Positions 46,787-55,173 of a stretch of DNA of 64,000 nucleotides are shown here, piece after piece. Every line of letters starts with the position of its first letter. Position 1 is the stretch's first letter. A program made the translations under genes and the position numbers. This DNA is from an uncultured Lachnospiraceae bacterium. GTDB lineage: Bacteria; Bacillota; Clostridia; Lachnospirales; Lachnospiraceae. Location of the stretch: assembly GCA_900546325.1 (NCBI GenBank), contig URCR01000001.1:124001-188000 (forward strand), in the 5' to 3' direction. Under the pieces are notes generated by a model. It was given only the letters and a program-made list of their open reading frames with translations. It was not told where the DNA came from and ran no database searches.

Positions 46787-46805
46787 TTTTCCAGTATAGA
46801 ATTCC
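46787..46805. repeat. solitary copy of the Rpn-unit end sequence
   Basis: TTTTCCAGTATAGAATTCC at about 46786-46804 is identical to 33641-33659, which covers the left end of the second Rpn unit plus the bases just outside it. No Rpn gene or matching right end is seen nearby, so it may be a solo end, a scar, or a shared promoter-like motif in front of the following lipoprotein gene. Confidence 0.45.
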
Positions 46806-46838
46806 TCAGCTTCTCGTTAAATTTATGGAGGTATGAAT

Positions 46839-47189
46839 ATGAAAAGGTGTATATCATTCATTTTAATATTGGTCTGCGTATTCGGATTAGCAGGCTGCAG
46901 CCATCGAACTATGGATTATATCATCGAACATGAGCCGAGTATTACCGGAATTGTTGAAAAAGTCGAAGAGAACTTTATTATGATTTATATCAACACAGAG
47001 GGTTATCCGAATGGAGCGAGTTGTAAAGTCTCATTAGATGTAGAAAATGATGACAGCTATACAGATGTTTCTGTTGGCGATGAAGTTGTTGTGTACTACA
47101 ATGGCGAAATCGCAGAAAGTGCCCCGTTACAAATCAATACTGTATATGGCATTACATTGAAAACTCCGGCAAATCGAGATATTGAGTAA
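46839..47189 (+). CDS. small lipoprotein
   Basis: A 116-residue protein starting MKRCISFILILVCVFGLAGC: lipoprotein signal with lipobox LAGC, then about 95 residues predicted as a small beta-barrel (GIVEKVEENFIMIYINTEGY... VGDEVVVYYNGEIAESAPLQINTVYGI). The VGDEVVVYYNG segment resembles OB-like DUF3221-type or related small secreted domains, but I cannot name the family with confidence. The second ATG (46839) is better spaced from GGAGG than the first. Not obviously tied to the regulator upstream. Confidence 0.75.
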   Translation: MKRCISFILILVCVFGLAGCSHRTMDYIIEHEPSITGIVEKVEENFIMIYINTEGYPNGASCKVSLDVENDDSYTDVSVGDEVVVYYNGEIAESAPLQINTVYGITLKTPANRDIE

Positions 47190-47308
47190 ATTCTCAGTTT
47201 GTCAATATTTTTCACGATTTTGGAGAACGGAAAGAAGAACTATTTCAGCACAAAGGCTACCAGATTTCGTTATTTTATAGTTATCTAAAGGAGCGCGATA
47301 CTGTCTGA
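47190..47308 (+). pseudogene. gene remnant without start codon
   Basis: After the lipoprotein stop, one frame stays open for about 40 codons and ends with GYQISLFYSYLKERDTV-stop, with no start or ribosome site. It reads like the C-terminus of a lost gene; the family is not recognised. Its last 40 bases are the left copy of a repeat also found at 49550-49590. Confidence 0.35.
47255..47294. repeat. imperfect direct repeat, left copy
   Basis: About 40 bases sharing TTTCGTT-x-TTTTATAGTTATCTAAAGGA with 49550-49590. The two copies flank the RNA candidate and the sigma/anti-sigma genes, 2.3 kb apart, in the same orientation. Confidence 0.5.
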
Positions 47309-47380
47309 ATAGTTTATATATTGCTATGCAAAACTATCCAAAAACGGTTCCCGGATAGAAAATCTTTCAGAATGCTAAAT

Positions 47381-47409
47381 TTGACAATTCAAACGTCTTT
47401 CGTTAGAAT
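47381..47409 (+). promoter_or_regulatory. near-consensus sigma-A promoter in front of a noncoding region
   Basis: TTGACA at 47381-47386, a 17-base spacer, TAGAAT at 47404-47409. No coding sequence follows for 390 bases; instead a structured segment begins near 47425. Confidence 0.7.
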
Positions 47410-47415
47410 GAAGAT

Positions 47416-47595
47416 GTAAATAAGGCACTACTGATAGTTGGTTAGTCCCAATTATTTAATTACTTAAAAAAGTAACCGCATTCCTTGGGCCAGGGGCGGT
47501 TACTTTTTTGATTGATTTATATATGCAATCAGAGGGTTCAGTCCCTCTGTTGAAGGACTAACCTCCTACTCTTCTCATGTAGTGCTTTTTCTCAT
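47416..47595 (+). ncRNA. candidate structured RNA (type I antitoxin-like or other)
   Basis: Downstream of the promoter lie nested complementary blocks: GCACTAC 47425-47431 with GTAGTGC 47579-47585 (then five T); GGTTAGTCC 47440-47448 with GGACTAACC 47555-47563; a terminator-like hairpin AGTAACCGC 47471-47479 with GCGGTTACT 47496-47504 (A-run before, T-run after); GATTG 47510-47514 with CAATC 47526-47530; CAGAGGG 47530-47536 with CCCTCTG 47543-47549. A transcript would be about 90 or 175 nt. On the minus strand the A/T-flanked hairpin is preceded by an open end reading IAYINQSKK-stop, reminiscent of holin-like type I toxins, but no start codon is found. Confidence 0.5.
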
Positions 47596-47802
47596 TTTAG
47601 CAAAGTCTTTCTTTTATGACGACATATTTATTGTGAAATATCGTCCATTAAAAATTCCAAAGTATAGTGAGAAATGGCATAGATGAGGGAAACATTATCG
47701 TTGATACTTTTTTTAATGTTTAAGAAAGTTTCAAGTTTTTCGTTTTCAGACGTAAGATTCTTAGAAAAATCTATAGTCTATAGGTGAGAGGAGGCTGATA
47801 TA

Positions 47803-48363
47803 TTGGTGGAAGATAGTAAAATTATTGATTTGCTCTTTGCACGCAAGGAACAGGCACTGATACAATTATCGGAAAAATATGGAGCGGCGTGTGAGCGTAT
47901 TGCAAGAAATATTTTAAAGAATCATCGTGATGCAGAGGAATGCGTAAATGATACATACCTTGCTATATGGAATACAATACCTCCCCAAAGTCCAAATCCG
48001 TTACGGGCGTATATTTTCCGTATTACCCGAAATATATCTGTTGCAAAATACCATAAGAACACTTGTGTTAAGCGAAATAGTTACTATGATGTGGCATTGC
48101 AGGAATTGGAGAATTGTCTTACGGCCTCAATGACTGTTGAACAGGAAATAGAAGTAACTGAATTATCTAACTTGATTGACAATTTTCTTGAAACATTGGA
48201 TAAAGAAAGTAGAATAATGTTTGTTCGTCGTTATTGGTATTCTGATAGTATTTCAGATATTGCAGAACGGTTTCAAATAAGTAATAACAATGTATCCGTT
48301 CGACTTTCACGAATTAGAGAAAAATTAAAACGATATTTAAAGAGAGAGGATGTTGAAATATGA
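47803..48363 (+). CDS. RNA polymerase sigma factor, sigma-70 family (ECF type)
   Basis: A 186-residue sigma factor with region 2 (AERIARNILKNHRDAEECVNDTYLAIWN-like segment, RAYIFRITRNISVAKYHKN) and region 4 (LDKESRIMFVRRYWYSDSISDIAERFQISNNNVSVRLSRIREKLKRYL). The TTG at 47803 has AGGAGG at 9 bases and is preferred to the GTG three bases later. It overlaps the anti-sigma-like gene (ATGA), the standard arrangement of a sigma/anti-sigma pair responding to envelope signals. Confidence 0.92.
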   Translation: MVEDSKIIDLLFARKEQALIQLSEKYGAACERIARNILKNHRDAEECVNDTYLAIWNTIPPQSPNPLRAYIFRITRNISVAKYHKNTCVKRNSYYDVALQELENCLTASMTVEQEIEVTELSNLIDNFLETLDKESRIMFVRRYWYSDSISDIAERFQISNNNVSVRLSRIREKLKRYLKREDVEI

Positions 48364-49394
48364 AAAAGAAGAATATATCAGAGGCGATTAGCAATATCAA
48401 TAGTCAATATATTGAAGAAGCAATGGATTTTCAGGTGAAAAAACAAAGACTTAAAAAACATTCTATTATACAAAAAATTATTGCCGCGGCAGCTTCATTT
48501 ATATTAGTATTTAGCTTATCTATTTCGACATTGGTAGCGGCAGATTTTATGCCTGCTTATGAATTTCTCTATAGACTATCTCCGTCAGTGGCTCAAAAGT
48601 TAAAGCCTGTTAGAATGATAAGTGAGGATAATGGTATTAGAATGGAGGTTGTTTCTGCTTCTGTAGAGGGCAATGAGGCAAAAATACTTATTTCTGTACA
48701 AGACTTAGCGGGGGATAGAATTGATGAAACAACAGATTTATTTGATAGTTTTAGTATCAATACACCGTTTGAATGCAATAGTTCATGCGAAAATATAAAG
48801 TATGATTCAGAAACGAAAACAGCGACTTTCCTAATTTCTATATCGCAATGGAATAAGCATGATATTGCAGGCGAAAAAATTACTTTCCGTGCTCGAGAAA
48901 TATTGAGTAAAAAAGAAACATATGATGCTGCAATGCCGACATTAAACTTGGATGAGATTGGCCGTTCTGCTGACACTTTTGTTCCGTATAGTGTTTCGGG
49001 AGGGGGCGGTTCAGATTATGAAAAGTATATAGAAGATTTTCAAGCTCTTGTATCTCACGGAGATATAACTTCGCCTGTTGCTGGTGTTACGCTTACTGCG
49101 ATAGGATATGTGGAAGAAAAACTTCATATCCAAATCAGATATGATTCTATACTTGAAACGGATAATCATGGATATGTTTATTTGAAAAATAGTAATGGAG
49201 ATATTCTTGGCTGTGATGCAGGTATTTCTTTCTCTGTAGATGAAGAACAAAAAGATATGTACAGTGAATATATTTTTGATTTATCAGACAAGGATATTTC
49301 AGATTATGTTCTCTATGGAAATTTTACAACAAGTAATGTGCACATCAAAGGGGATTGGAGTGTTACATTTCCGTTAGAGAGCGTAACTTTATAA
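48360..49394 (+). CDS. membrane-anchored anti-sigma-like protein (DUF4179-type)
   Basis: A 344-residue single-pass protein: cytoplasmic N-terminus of about 40 residues, one helix (IIAAAASFILVFSLSISTLVAA) and a large extracellular beta-rich domain to the end, with RMISEDNGIRMEVVSASVEGNEAKILISVQD matching the DUF4179 pattern. Encoded in overlap with the sigma factor, it most likely holds that factor at the membrane. Both genes are AT-rich compared with the chromosome parts of the window. Confidence 0.82.
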   Translation: MKKKNISEAISNINSQYIEEAMDFQVKKQRLKKHSIIQKIIAAAASFILVFSLSISTLVAADFMPAYEFLYRLSPSVAQKLKPVRMISEDNGIRMEVVSASVEGNEAKILISVQDLAGDRIDETTDLFDSFSINTPFECNSSCENIKYDSETKTATFLISISQWNKHDIAGEKITFRAREILSKKETYDAAMPTLNLDEIGRSADTFVPYSVSGGGGSDYEKYIEDFQALVSHGDITSPVAGVTLTAIGYVEEKLHIQIRYDSILETDNHGYVYLKNSNGDILGCDAGISFSVDEEQKDMYSEYIFDLSDKDISDYVLYGNFTTSNVHIKGDWSVTFPLESVTL

Positions 49395-49397
49395 GGC

Positions 49398-49525
49398 ATA
49401 AAATTATTTCAGCCGGCAATTTCGGATTGATATTTTATGAAAAGGAATATGAGCAGAATAGCAAGCATGGAACAGATTTTACATCGCTTCTGGTTGAGAA
49501 AAGGTATTTTCGAGAGATGCTCTAG
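49398..49525 (+). pseudogene. short gene remnant
   Basis: An open frame of about 42 codons without start ends ...EKRYFREML-stop at 49525, including FGLIFYEKEYEQNSKHGTDF. It looks like the tail of a lost gene; not recognised. The remainder of 49526-49790 holds a terminator, the right repeat copy and AT-rich DNA with no gene. Confidence 0.3.
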
Positions 49526-49530
49526 CAGCG

Positions 49531-49575
49531 AAAACCCGCTAACCACAAGGGCTAACGGGTTTCGTTGTTTTATAG
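49531..49575 (+). terminator. terminator-like hairpin after the anti-sigma gene
   Basis: AACCCGCTAACC (49533-49544) pairs with GGCTAACGGGTT (49550-49561) with one wobble/mismatch and a 5-base loop, preceded by A and followed by T-rich sequence. Confidence 0.7.
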
Positions 49576-49590
49576 TTATCTAAAGGAATG
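49550..49590. repeat. imperfect direct repeat, right copy
   Basis: Partner of 47255-47294; see that entry. The right copy overlaps the 3' arm of the terminator hairpin. Confidence 0.5.
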
Positions 49591-49790
49591 AGAGTAAAGT
49601 ATGCGTCTTCTCTTCAACGCTCTACTTTAAGAGGGGGGAGATAGTGATTACTTAATCAACTATCTGACTCTTAGTATAAAAGGAAAATGTGTCTAAAGTA
49701 TGATTGTTTTCTAAAAGAAAGCGAAAATTTCTTAAAAAAAAATTAATATGAGCCTGCGGTTTTCGCGTGTGAAGGGAGGATGTTTTTGTG

Positions 49791-50777
49791 CTATCTGACC
49801 CGGATCTTCGTGCCTGCATAAATCCGATCGGGATTTGTGATATCGTTCCAGGCGCAAAGCTGACTGACTGTCGTTCCATATCTTTGAGCAATCCCCGACA
49901 GTGTATCTCCTTCCCGGATCGTATAGTGCTGCGCCGATGCACTTGTTCCATATATACCTCTAATGTCTCCGTCATTTACCCAGCACAGACCATTATCAAG
50001 CAGATACGGATTTTTACTTCCTGCCTGAATGGACGTGATCACTCCGTGATTCCGTGCCATATCCGCCGCTTGAATTACCCTGCTGTTTGGATCTGAGGCA
50101 CTTGCATAGCAGGTGCTAAATACAACATGCTCTCCCACCTGATGTTTTGTTCCGGAAGGTGTCGGATTCGTTGGCGGCAAAGTTGGTCTGCTTCCGGATG
50201 TTTCTCCGATTTCAGCCGGGAAGTTCCGATAACATTCATTCATGTCTACCGCCCCATGGATTCCTGCAATGCTGCCGGATGGTGTGTACTGCCACATATC
50301 CTTATTCGCTCCTGTATAGTCACACCGGAAATTGTACTGCGCAACCCATTTTGTGAACCTTTCCAGCCCAGACAGATAGTGATTCCACCAGTTCAAGTTT
50401 GCATACACACCGCACCAGTATCCGGCTTTCTCAATCACATCACCGAAAATCTGCGCCGCTTGTTTTGCATACCCTTCCATCCCTACACCTTCTACATCAT
50501 AATACACCGGAAATGTTAAGTGATAGCCTTTGATGCACCGCAGCACATGCGCCGCCTCGCTCCTTGCCATCGCTTCATTGGTTGCGTAAGCATAAATATA
50601 AACTCCGAATGGAATTCCTAAACGTGTGCACTCATCTGCATTTCTCTTCCATTGTTTATCATCCTGGCTCACGATGTCATCTCCATACCCTGCTCGGAGA
50701 ATTGCCCCGTCAATCTGTCCTCTTACCTGCTCCCAATTGATTGTTCCCTGATGTTCTGATACGTCGATTACTTTCAT
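49791..50777 (-). CDS. GH25 lysozyme with C-terminal LysM (phage-type endolysin)
   Basis: A 328-residue muramidase. Residues 1-200 are a GH25 barrel: VIDVSEHQGTINW with Asp near the start, AILRAGYGD, PVYYDVEG with the catalytic Asp-x-Glu, and MWQYTPSGSIAGIHGAVDMNE at the end. A Pro/Thr linker (about 208-222) leads to a small domain (VGEHVVFSTCYASASD) and a C-terminal LysM (HYTIREGDTLSGIAQRYGTTVSQLCAWN). There is no signal peptide, typical of endolysins released by holins, but no phage genes surround it. Start 50777 follows AAGGAG. Confidence 0.9.
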   Translation of the reverse strand: MKVIDVSEHQGTINWEQVRGQIDGAILRAGYGDDIVSQDDKQWKRNADECTRLGIPFGVYIYAYATNEAMARSEAAHVLRCIKGYHLTFPVYYDVEGVGMEGYAKQAAQIFGDVIEKAGYWCGVYANLNWWNHYLSGLERFTKWVAQYNFRCDYTGANKDMWQYTPSGSIAGIHGAVDMNECYRNFPAEIGETSGSRPTLPPTNPTPSGTKHQVGEHVVFSTCYASASDPNSRVIQAADMARNHGVITSIQAGSKNPYLLDNGLCWVNDGDIRGIYGTSASAQHYTIREGDTLSGIAQRYGTTVSQLCAWNDITNPDRIYAGTKIRVR

Positions 50778-50871
50778 AAATGTATTCTCCTTTTGGCGAA
50801 GCAAAAGAGAGTCCAAAGACTCCCTTTCTTTTTTACTATTTTATTCATTTCTGCAGAGTTGTTTCATTGTC

Positions 50872-51012
50872 TTATTGATGCTTCCCTAAAATAGCCTCTT
50901 TTCGTACATTGTGTCTCTGATTCTGATTTTCCGGTTTTTTCTTCTGTGTAATGCTGTTGAACATTTCCTTATTTTTCTTCTGATTTACTGCTTCCTGCTG
51001 TTTCTTATCCAT
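50872..51012 (-). CDS. small basic hypothetical protein (46 aa)
   Basis: MDKKQQEAVNQKKNKEMFNS... ending HNVRKEAILGKHQ. GAGGTGAG lies at correct spacing before the ATG. The composition (Lys, Gln, Asn, no hydrophobic core) suggests a disordered or nucleic-acid-associated protein. Similar short proteins with an HNVRKE-like end seem familiar from Clostridia, but I cannot name the family. It lies between greA and the endolysin gene on the same strand. Confidence 0.55.
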   Translation of the reverse strand: MDKKQQEAVNQKKNKEMFNSITQKKKPENQNQRHNVRKEAILGKHQ

Positions 51013-51068
51013 ACACTCACCTCAAAGGATAGTATCTGAAGATCCGGCAGTTTTATGCAGACATTTTT

Positions 51069-51572
51069 TTAATAACTCCGAAGCTGATCACTTCCGTCAT
51101 CGACTGTATTTTCTATTTCTTTGATCACCACATAATACCCATCGTCACCGGTCACCCTGATAAAGACTCTGTCTCCTGCTTTTTTCCCGAGAATCGCTTT
51201 TCCGATCGGAGATTCTGTGCTGATCAATCCTTTCAGAGAATTCCCCCGCACAGTCGTCACCAGCTTGAATACTTCCACCTCGTCATCCTCTTCAAAATAA
51301 AGGTGTACGGTGTTATTTAATCCCACTTCATCTTCTTTTGATTCGTCGGATACAATCTTCGCAGTCTTGATCATCCGCTCCAGATAGCGGATCCTGCTCT
51401 CATTTTTGTTTTTCTCTTTTTTCGCAGCATGATATTCAAAATTTTCACTCAAGTCACCATGTGCCCTCGCCTCTTTGACATCTTCAAGAAGTTCCTTGCG
51501 AAGCACGATCTTCCGGTACTCAATCTCTTCTCTCATTTTTTGAATATCCTTTTTCGTCAGCTCATTATACAT
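51069..51572 (-). CDS. greA: transcription elongation factor GreA/GreB family
   Basis: A 167-residue factor that rescues backtracked RNA polymerase by stimulating transcript cleavage. The N-terminal coiled coil bears the tip acidic pair in RAHGDLSENFEYHAAKKEK, and the C-terminal domain has VRGNSLKGLISTESPIGKAILGKKAGDRV. Its start overlaps the upstream CBM9-like gene by 8 bases. It could be a second GreA-type paralogue rather than the main one; the family call is firm. Confidence 0.9.
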   Translation of the reverse strand: MYNELTKKDIQKMREEIEYRKIVLRKELLEDVKEARAHGDLSENFEYHAAKKEKNKNESRIRYLERMIKTAKIVSDESKEDEVGLNNTVHLYFEEDDEVEVFKLVTTVRGNSLKGLISTESPIGKAILGKKAGDRVFIRVTGDDGYYVVIKEIENTVDDGSDQLRSY

Positions 51573-52188
51573 TGGTGATCACCGCCTTTGCGAAGTAAAC
51601 CGGCAGGTGAAAGTTCGGCTTTTCACTTTGGATTGCACTGTAACACCCGAAATGCTGGATGGACTCATCCTCCGAAATCTTATAAAAGTTACAGTAAAAT
51701 TCCTTCCCTTCCTTTACCTCCTCAAATGGACAGACTTCTTTCAGAAGCGCTTCCGGAATGAGTACAGATACGCTCCATCGATCTGCTTCTATTTTCGCTT
51801 TGCAATCCGCCTCCTGATAATATTGATCTGAAATCAGCGTCCGGTTCTCTTTCGCATATCCTTTTTCTGCATACAATGCTCCATTTGCATTCATCTCAAA
51901 ATTAATGTAAATGCAAGGCTTCTCCTGATCCATCTCTCCCTCCGGAAATGCAAAAAATGCTTCCAGCGCACTGTCTTTGTAGACCAGTTCTTTATCCTTG
52001 CTGCAGACCCGCTTGGGATTCTGCTCCTCGCAAGTCATTTCCAGATAAATTCCCTGCCCTTCTATATATCCGGCTCTGCCATATGCTTTCGGCGTTTGTA
52101 AACTGTTCCACAAATATTGGTCGATCGCAAACCGTTCACATTGATCGATCTGCGCACGGTCCGCTATGCGGTATATTTTATATTCCAT
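51565..52188 (-). CDS. CBM9-like carbohydrate-binding protein
   Basis: A 207-residue protein without signal peptide. LWNSLQTPKAYGRAGYIEGQGIYLEMTCEE..., CIYINFEMNANGALYAEKGY, DRWSVSVLIPEALL and FYCNFYKISEDESIQHFGCYSAI follow the carbohydrate-binding family 9-like / DOMON-type beta-sandwich pattern. Such stand-alone cytoplasmic versions are common in Firmicutes, with no clear role. Start 52188 follows GGAGG. Coupled to greA by an 8-base overlap. Confidence 0.75.
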   Translation of the reverse strand: MEYKIYRIADRAQIDQCERFAIDQYLWNSLQTPKAYGRAGYIEGQGIYLEMTCEEQNPKRVCSKDKELVYKDSALEAFFAFPEGEMDQEKPCIYINFEMNANGALYAEKGYAKENRTLISDQYYQEADCKAKIEADRWSVSVLIPEALLKEVCPFEEVKEGKEFYCNFYKISEDESIQHFGCYSAIQSEKPNFHLPVYFAKAVITNV

Positions 52189-52259
52189 TTTTTCCTCCAT
52201 CCTTCTGACAATCTGCTCTCTTAAGATTCCACTTTATTATACTGCTTTTTTTATACAAA

Positions 52260-52290
52260 GAAAAGATTCACATCTTTTGTGAATCTTTTC
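52260..52290. terminator. bidirectional terminator
   Basis: AAAGATTCACA and TGTGAATCTTTT (52262-52288) form a near-perfect stem with T-runs available on both strands. It follows the GH3 gene on the minus strand. Confidence 0.85.
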
Positions 52291-52375
52291 TCCCATTTTC
52301 GCTCTTTCCTCAAAGGAAAGGGGCTATTCCACTTATTTTATCTGATTGCAGATCGTTTCTGCCGGTTTTTTCTTC

Positions 52376-54142
52376 TTACAGTCTCGCATCGAACAATCCA
52401 CAGAAACTGTCGATCGGATCTGTTCCTTTGAATGCTTCTTCCCCATTCATAAGGTTCTCAACCAACGCGTCAAATGTTGTGTCTTTAGAGTCGTAAGTGT
52501 TGATATAGGTCCGCGCCTGCGGAATGTCTGCAAGCATTGTCGGCTGTCCGCATCCGACAACAACAACCGGAACTTCAAATACATACCACGGAATCTCTCC
52601 GCCTCCCTTTGACATTCCAAAGCTTGGTCTTCCGTTCGGTACATCACAGAGTGTGATCACAAGATCCATATCGGATACGAAATCAGCGATCGCATTCTTT
52701 CCTGCAAAGTAAATGTTTAAGTCTGGTTTCTCCCCTGCTTCCATCTGCTTCTTCATCACATCGAGCGGACTTTCATAGATAAATGCGTCAAATCCTTTTG
52801 CACATAATTTTTCTTTTAATGCTTCTGCCGGATTTCCTTTTCCGCCTCCGAGCATCTTCATCAGAGCTGACATGCTGTTCTCCGCGCCTTTGATGTGCAC
52901 GATCATAATTCTCTTATAACGCTCCGGTGTCACCGGGAGAACTTCTTTGTCTTTGTATTTTACAAGTGTGATACAGTCTTCACTGATCGACTTCTGCATT
53001 GCTTTGTATTCTTCTCTCTGAAGCACTTCCTCTGCTGTCTCCGGCTGAGGTACCAGCTCCTCTTTGCTCTTCTTGTTGAGTCCGAGGTGTGCTTTGAGTC
53101 CTAAAATACGTGTCAGGGCCTCTGTCATTCTCTCTTCGCTGATGATTCCTGTCTGATATGCATTGAGCATTGTCGCAAAATCTTCTTCCGGATCATTGAA
53201 GAATAAGAACATATCGCATCCTGCATTAATGCTTGCCGGAAGCATCTCAGAACGCTTCATGCGGTCTGTCATCGCTACCATGTGGGAAGCATCTGTCACA
53301 ACCATACCGTTGAATCCAAGTCTGTCTCTCAGAAGACCTGTCATAATCTCAGGGCTTAATGTCGCCGGCATCATATCTTCGTCTTTTAACTCAGGGTTAA
53401 TTGCCTTCGCATAGGACGGAAGCATGATGTGACCTCCCATGATCGCATCCAGATCATTCTCGATCAATGTACGGTAAACGTGACCGTAAGTCTCGTCCCA
53501 TTTTTCCACATCAAAATAGTTGACATTGTTTGCAATGTGTGCGTCTCTGAAGTCCTGTCCATTTCCCGGGAAATGTTTCGCTGCACATGCAAATCCAGGA
53601 ATGGTATGTGCTCCATTTAAGTATGCCTTGCTCATATTGGCAACCCGCTCCGGGTCTCCGCCGAATGCACGTGTCACGATCTCTGTGTTTTCCCAGTTAT
53701 AAAGAATATCTGCTACCGGTGCAAATGCCATGTTGCATCCGATCGCCGCTGCCTGTTCATTTGCCATCTTTCCTAATGCAAACGCATAATCTTCCTTGTC
53801 TGTCGCTGCAATCTTAACCCCTGCCCCGATATGTGTTCCATCTGCGCATGCGCCGTCTCCTCCGGCTTCTGTGTTACATGCGATGAATACCGGAACTTTC
53901 GCGTATTTCTGGAGAATTCTGTTCTGCTCCTGAATTGCCTTTCCTGGTGCCGGATTGTAACGGCATCCACCAAGGTGGTATTTTTCCATAAGTTCTTTTA
54001 AATACTCTTCATCGTGTGAAGCTGTCAGCTGAAAGAATAACTGTCCTACTTTCTCTTCCGGGCTCATATTTGCAATTGTATCTTGTACCCATTTACAGTC
54101 TTCCTCTGACAGATAATACGGTCTTGCTTTTAAATCTACCAT
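52376..54142 (-). CDS. GH3 beta-N-acetylhexosaminidase-like protein (NagZ type)
   Basis: A 588-residue glycosidase. The GH3 barrel spans residues 20-350: KHFPGNGQDFRDAH (189-202) with the Asp200/His202 pair typical of NagZ-like enzymes, and the nucleophile Asp284 in GMVVTDASHM. A second alpha/beta domain follows (residues about 390-570), which NagZ of proteobacteria lacks but Firmicute homologues have. No signal peptide. Probable substrates are GlcNAc-containing cell-wall or host-derived sugars. Single-gene unit flanked by a terminator. Confidence 0.9.
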   Translation of the reverse strand: MVDLKARPYYLSEEDCKWVQDTIANMSPEEKVGQLFFQLTASHDEEYLKELMEKYHLGGCRYNPAPGKAIQEQNRILQKYAKVPVFIACNTEAGGDGACADGTHIGAGVKIAATDKEDYAFALGKMANEQAAAIGCNMAFAPVADILYNWENTEIVTRAFGGDPERVANMSKAYLNGAHTIPGFACAAKHFPGNGQDFRDAHIANNVNYFDVEKWDETYGHVYRTLIENDLDAIMGGHIMLPSYAKAINPELKDEDMMPATLSPEIMTGLLRDRLGFNGMVVTDASHMVAMTDRMKRSEMLPASINAGCDMFLFFNDPEEDFATMLNAYQTGIISEERMTEALTRILGLKAHLGLNKKSKEELVPQPETAEEVLQREEYKAMQKSISEDCITLVKYKDKEVLPVTPERYKRIMIVHIKGAENSMSALMKMLGGGKGNPAEALKEKLCAKGFDAFIYESPLDVMKKQMEAGEKPDLNIYFAGKNAIADFVSDMDLVITLCDVPNGRPSFGMSKGGGEIPWYVFEVPVVVVGCGQPTMLADIPQARTYINTYDSKDTTFDALVENLMNGEEAFKGTDPIDSFCGLFDARL

Positions 54143-54272
54143 ATAAATAAAATTCTCCTCTCTGTGTAAAAACTTTTACGTGATCAATTATATCATTATT
54201 TTGTACAAAAACGCCATATGTTACTTGTATATTTTACACAAATTTCATTTTTCAGTTCAGAACGCGTCTATG

Positions 54273-55043
54273 TTATACCGCCCCGTCCAGCACCGGAGCC
54301 AGAAGAACTTTTCCGGTTCCACGGTACACATTGACAAGCCCCTCACCGGAAGCTGCCGAACCTGCCAGTGTCTTTCCAGACCGTTCTACGGTAAAGTTTA
54401 AGCTGCCGCTCCATGCAATTGCCATATTTCCATCTACTTTCAGTACATCATCCTGAAGGGTGATCTCCACAAGTTCCTCCTTCGGACAAGGTGCCTCCAG
54501 ACAAAGCACTCCTTCCCCTACCACTCCAAGGTTGAACAGCCCTTCATTTCCTGCAACAGCAGAAGAAAGATTGGAGCGCATCACTGCTTTGTGTTTCAGC
54601 CTTGCATCACATGCCAGGAACAATCCGTCATCCAGCACGATCGAGCCGTTCCAGTCTCCTACATCTATCAGAAGAATGTGCTTGTAAGTCGGTTCCAATA
54701 CGAGGATTCCGCTTCCGGTATATTCCGGCTTGATCGCAGATTCCCCGGTCATCTTTCCTCTGACTGCTTTTCCGAGGAAATCTCCCACACCTTTTACTCC
54801 GGTTGTCGCATTGACATTGCCCACGGTCCACTGCATTGCTCCTGCCTGAAGTGTAATATTGGCCTGGTTGACGTCACAGATGACCTGCCGCTTTCTCACA
54901 TTCATCTCGTTACAGAAATATGCCAGCGCAGCATTGTTCGGCATCACACTTAAATCCCGCTGGTATTCTATGACCGTAAACGGTCCGAGAGAATTTAACA
55001 CTTTAATATCATCATTGTTCGTAAAATTAGAGATTCTATACAT
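54273..55043 (-). CDS. AIM24 family protein
   Basis: A 256-residue all-beta protein with repeated Gly-rich strands (LQAGAMQWTVGNVNATTG, GSGILVLEPTYKHILLIDV, DDGLFLACDARLKHK, GEGLVNVYRGTGKVLLAPV), characteristic of the AIM24/TRAP-like family. Bacterial function is not established. AAGGAGG precedes the ATG. No signal peptide or membrane helix. Confidence 0.88.
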   Translation of the reverse strand: MYRISNFTNNDDIKVLNSLGPFTVIEYQRDLSVMPNNAALAYFCNEMNVRKRQVICDVNQANITLQAGAMQWTVGNVNATTGVKGVGDFLGKAVRGKMTGESAIKPEYTGSGILVLEPTYKHILLIDVGDWNGSIVLDDGLFLACDARLKHKAVMRSNLSSAVAGNEGLFNLGVVGEGVLCLEAPCPKEELVEITLQDDVLKVDGNMAIAWSGSLNFTVERSGKTLAGSAASGEGLVNVYRGTGKVLLAPVLDGAV

Positions 55044-55173
55044 CGCTTTCTTCCTCCTTATCGTGCTTCGCTGTAATCTGTGATACTGATAGCTTCATTA
55101 TACGTTGTGTACATCAAAAACACAATATCGTTCCGATTCCATCCGCCGATTTTTCTGCTGTTTCGGATTTTTA

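Noticed and set aside
47530..47549. tRNA T-arm-like hairpin (AGAGGGTTCAGTCCCTCT)
   Set aside because: No acceptor, D or anticodon arms can be placed around it; it is better explained as one stem of the structured segment.
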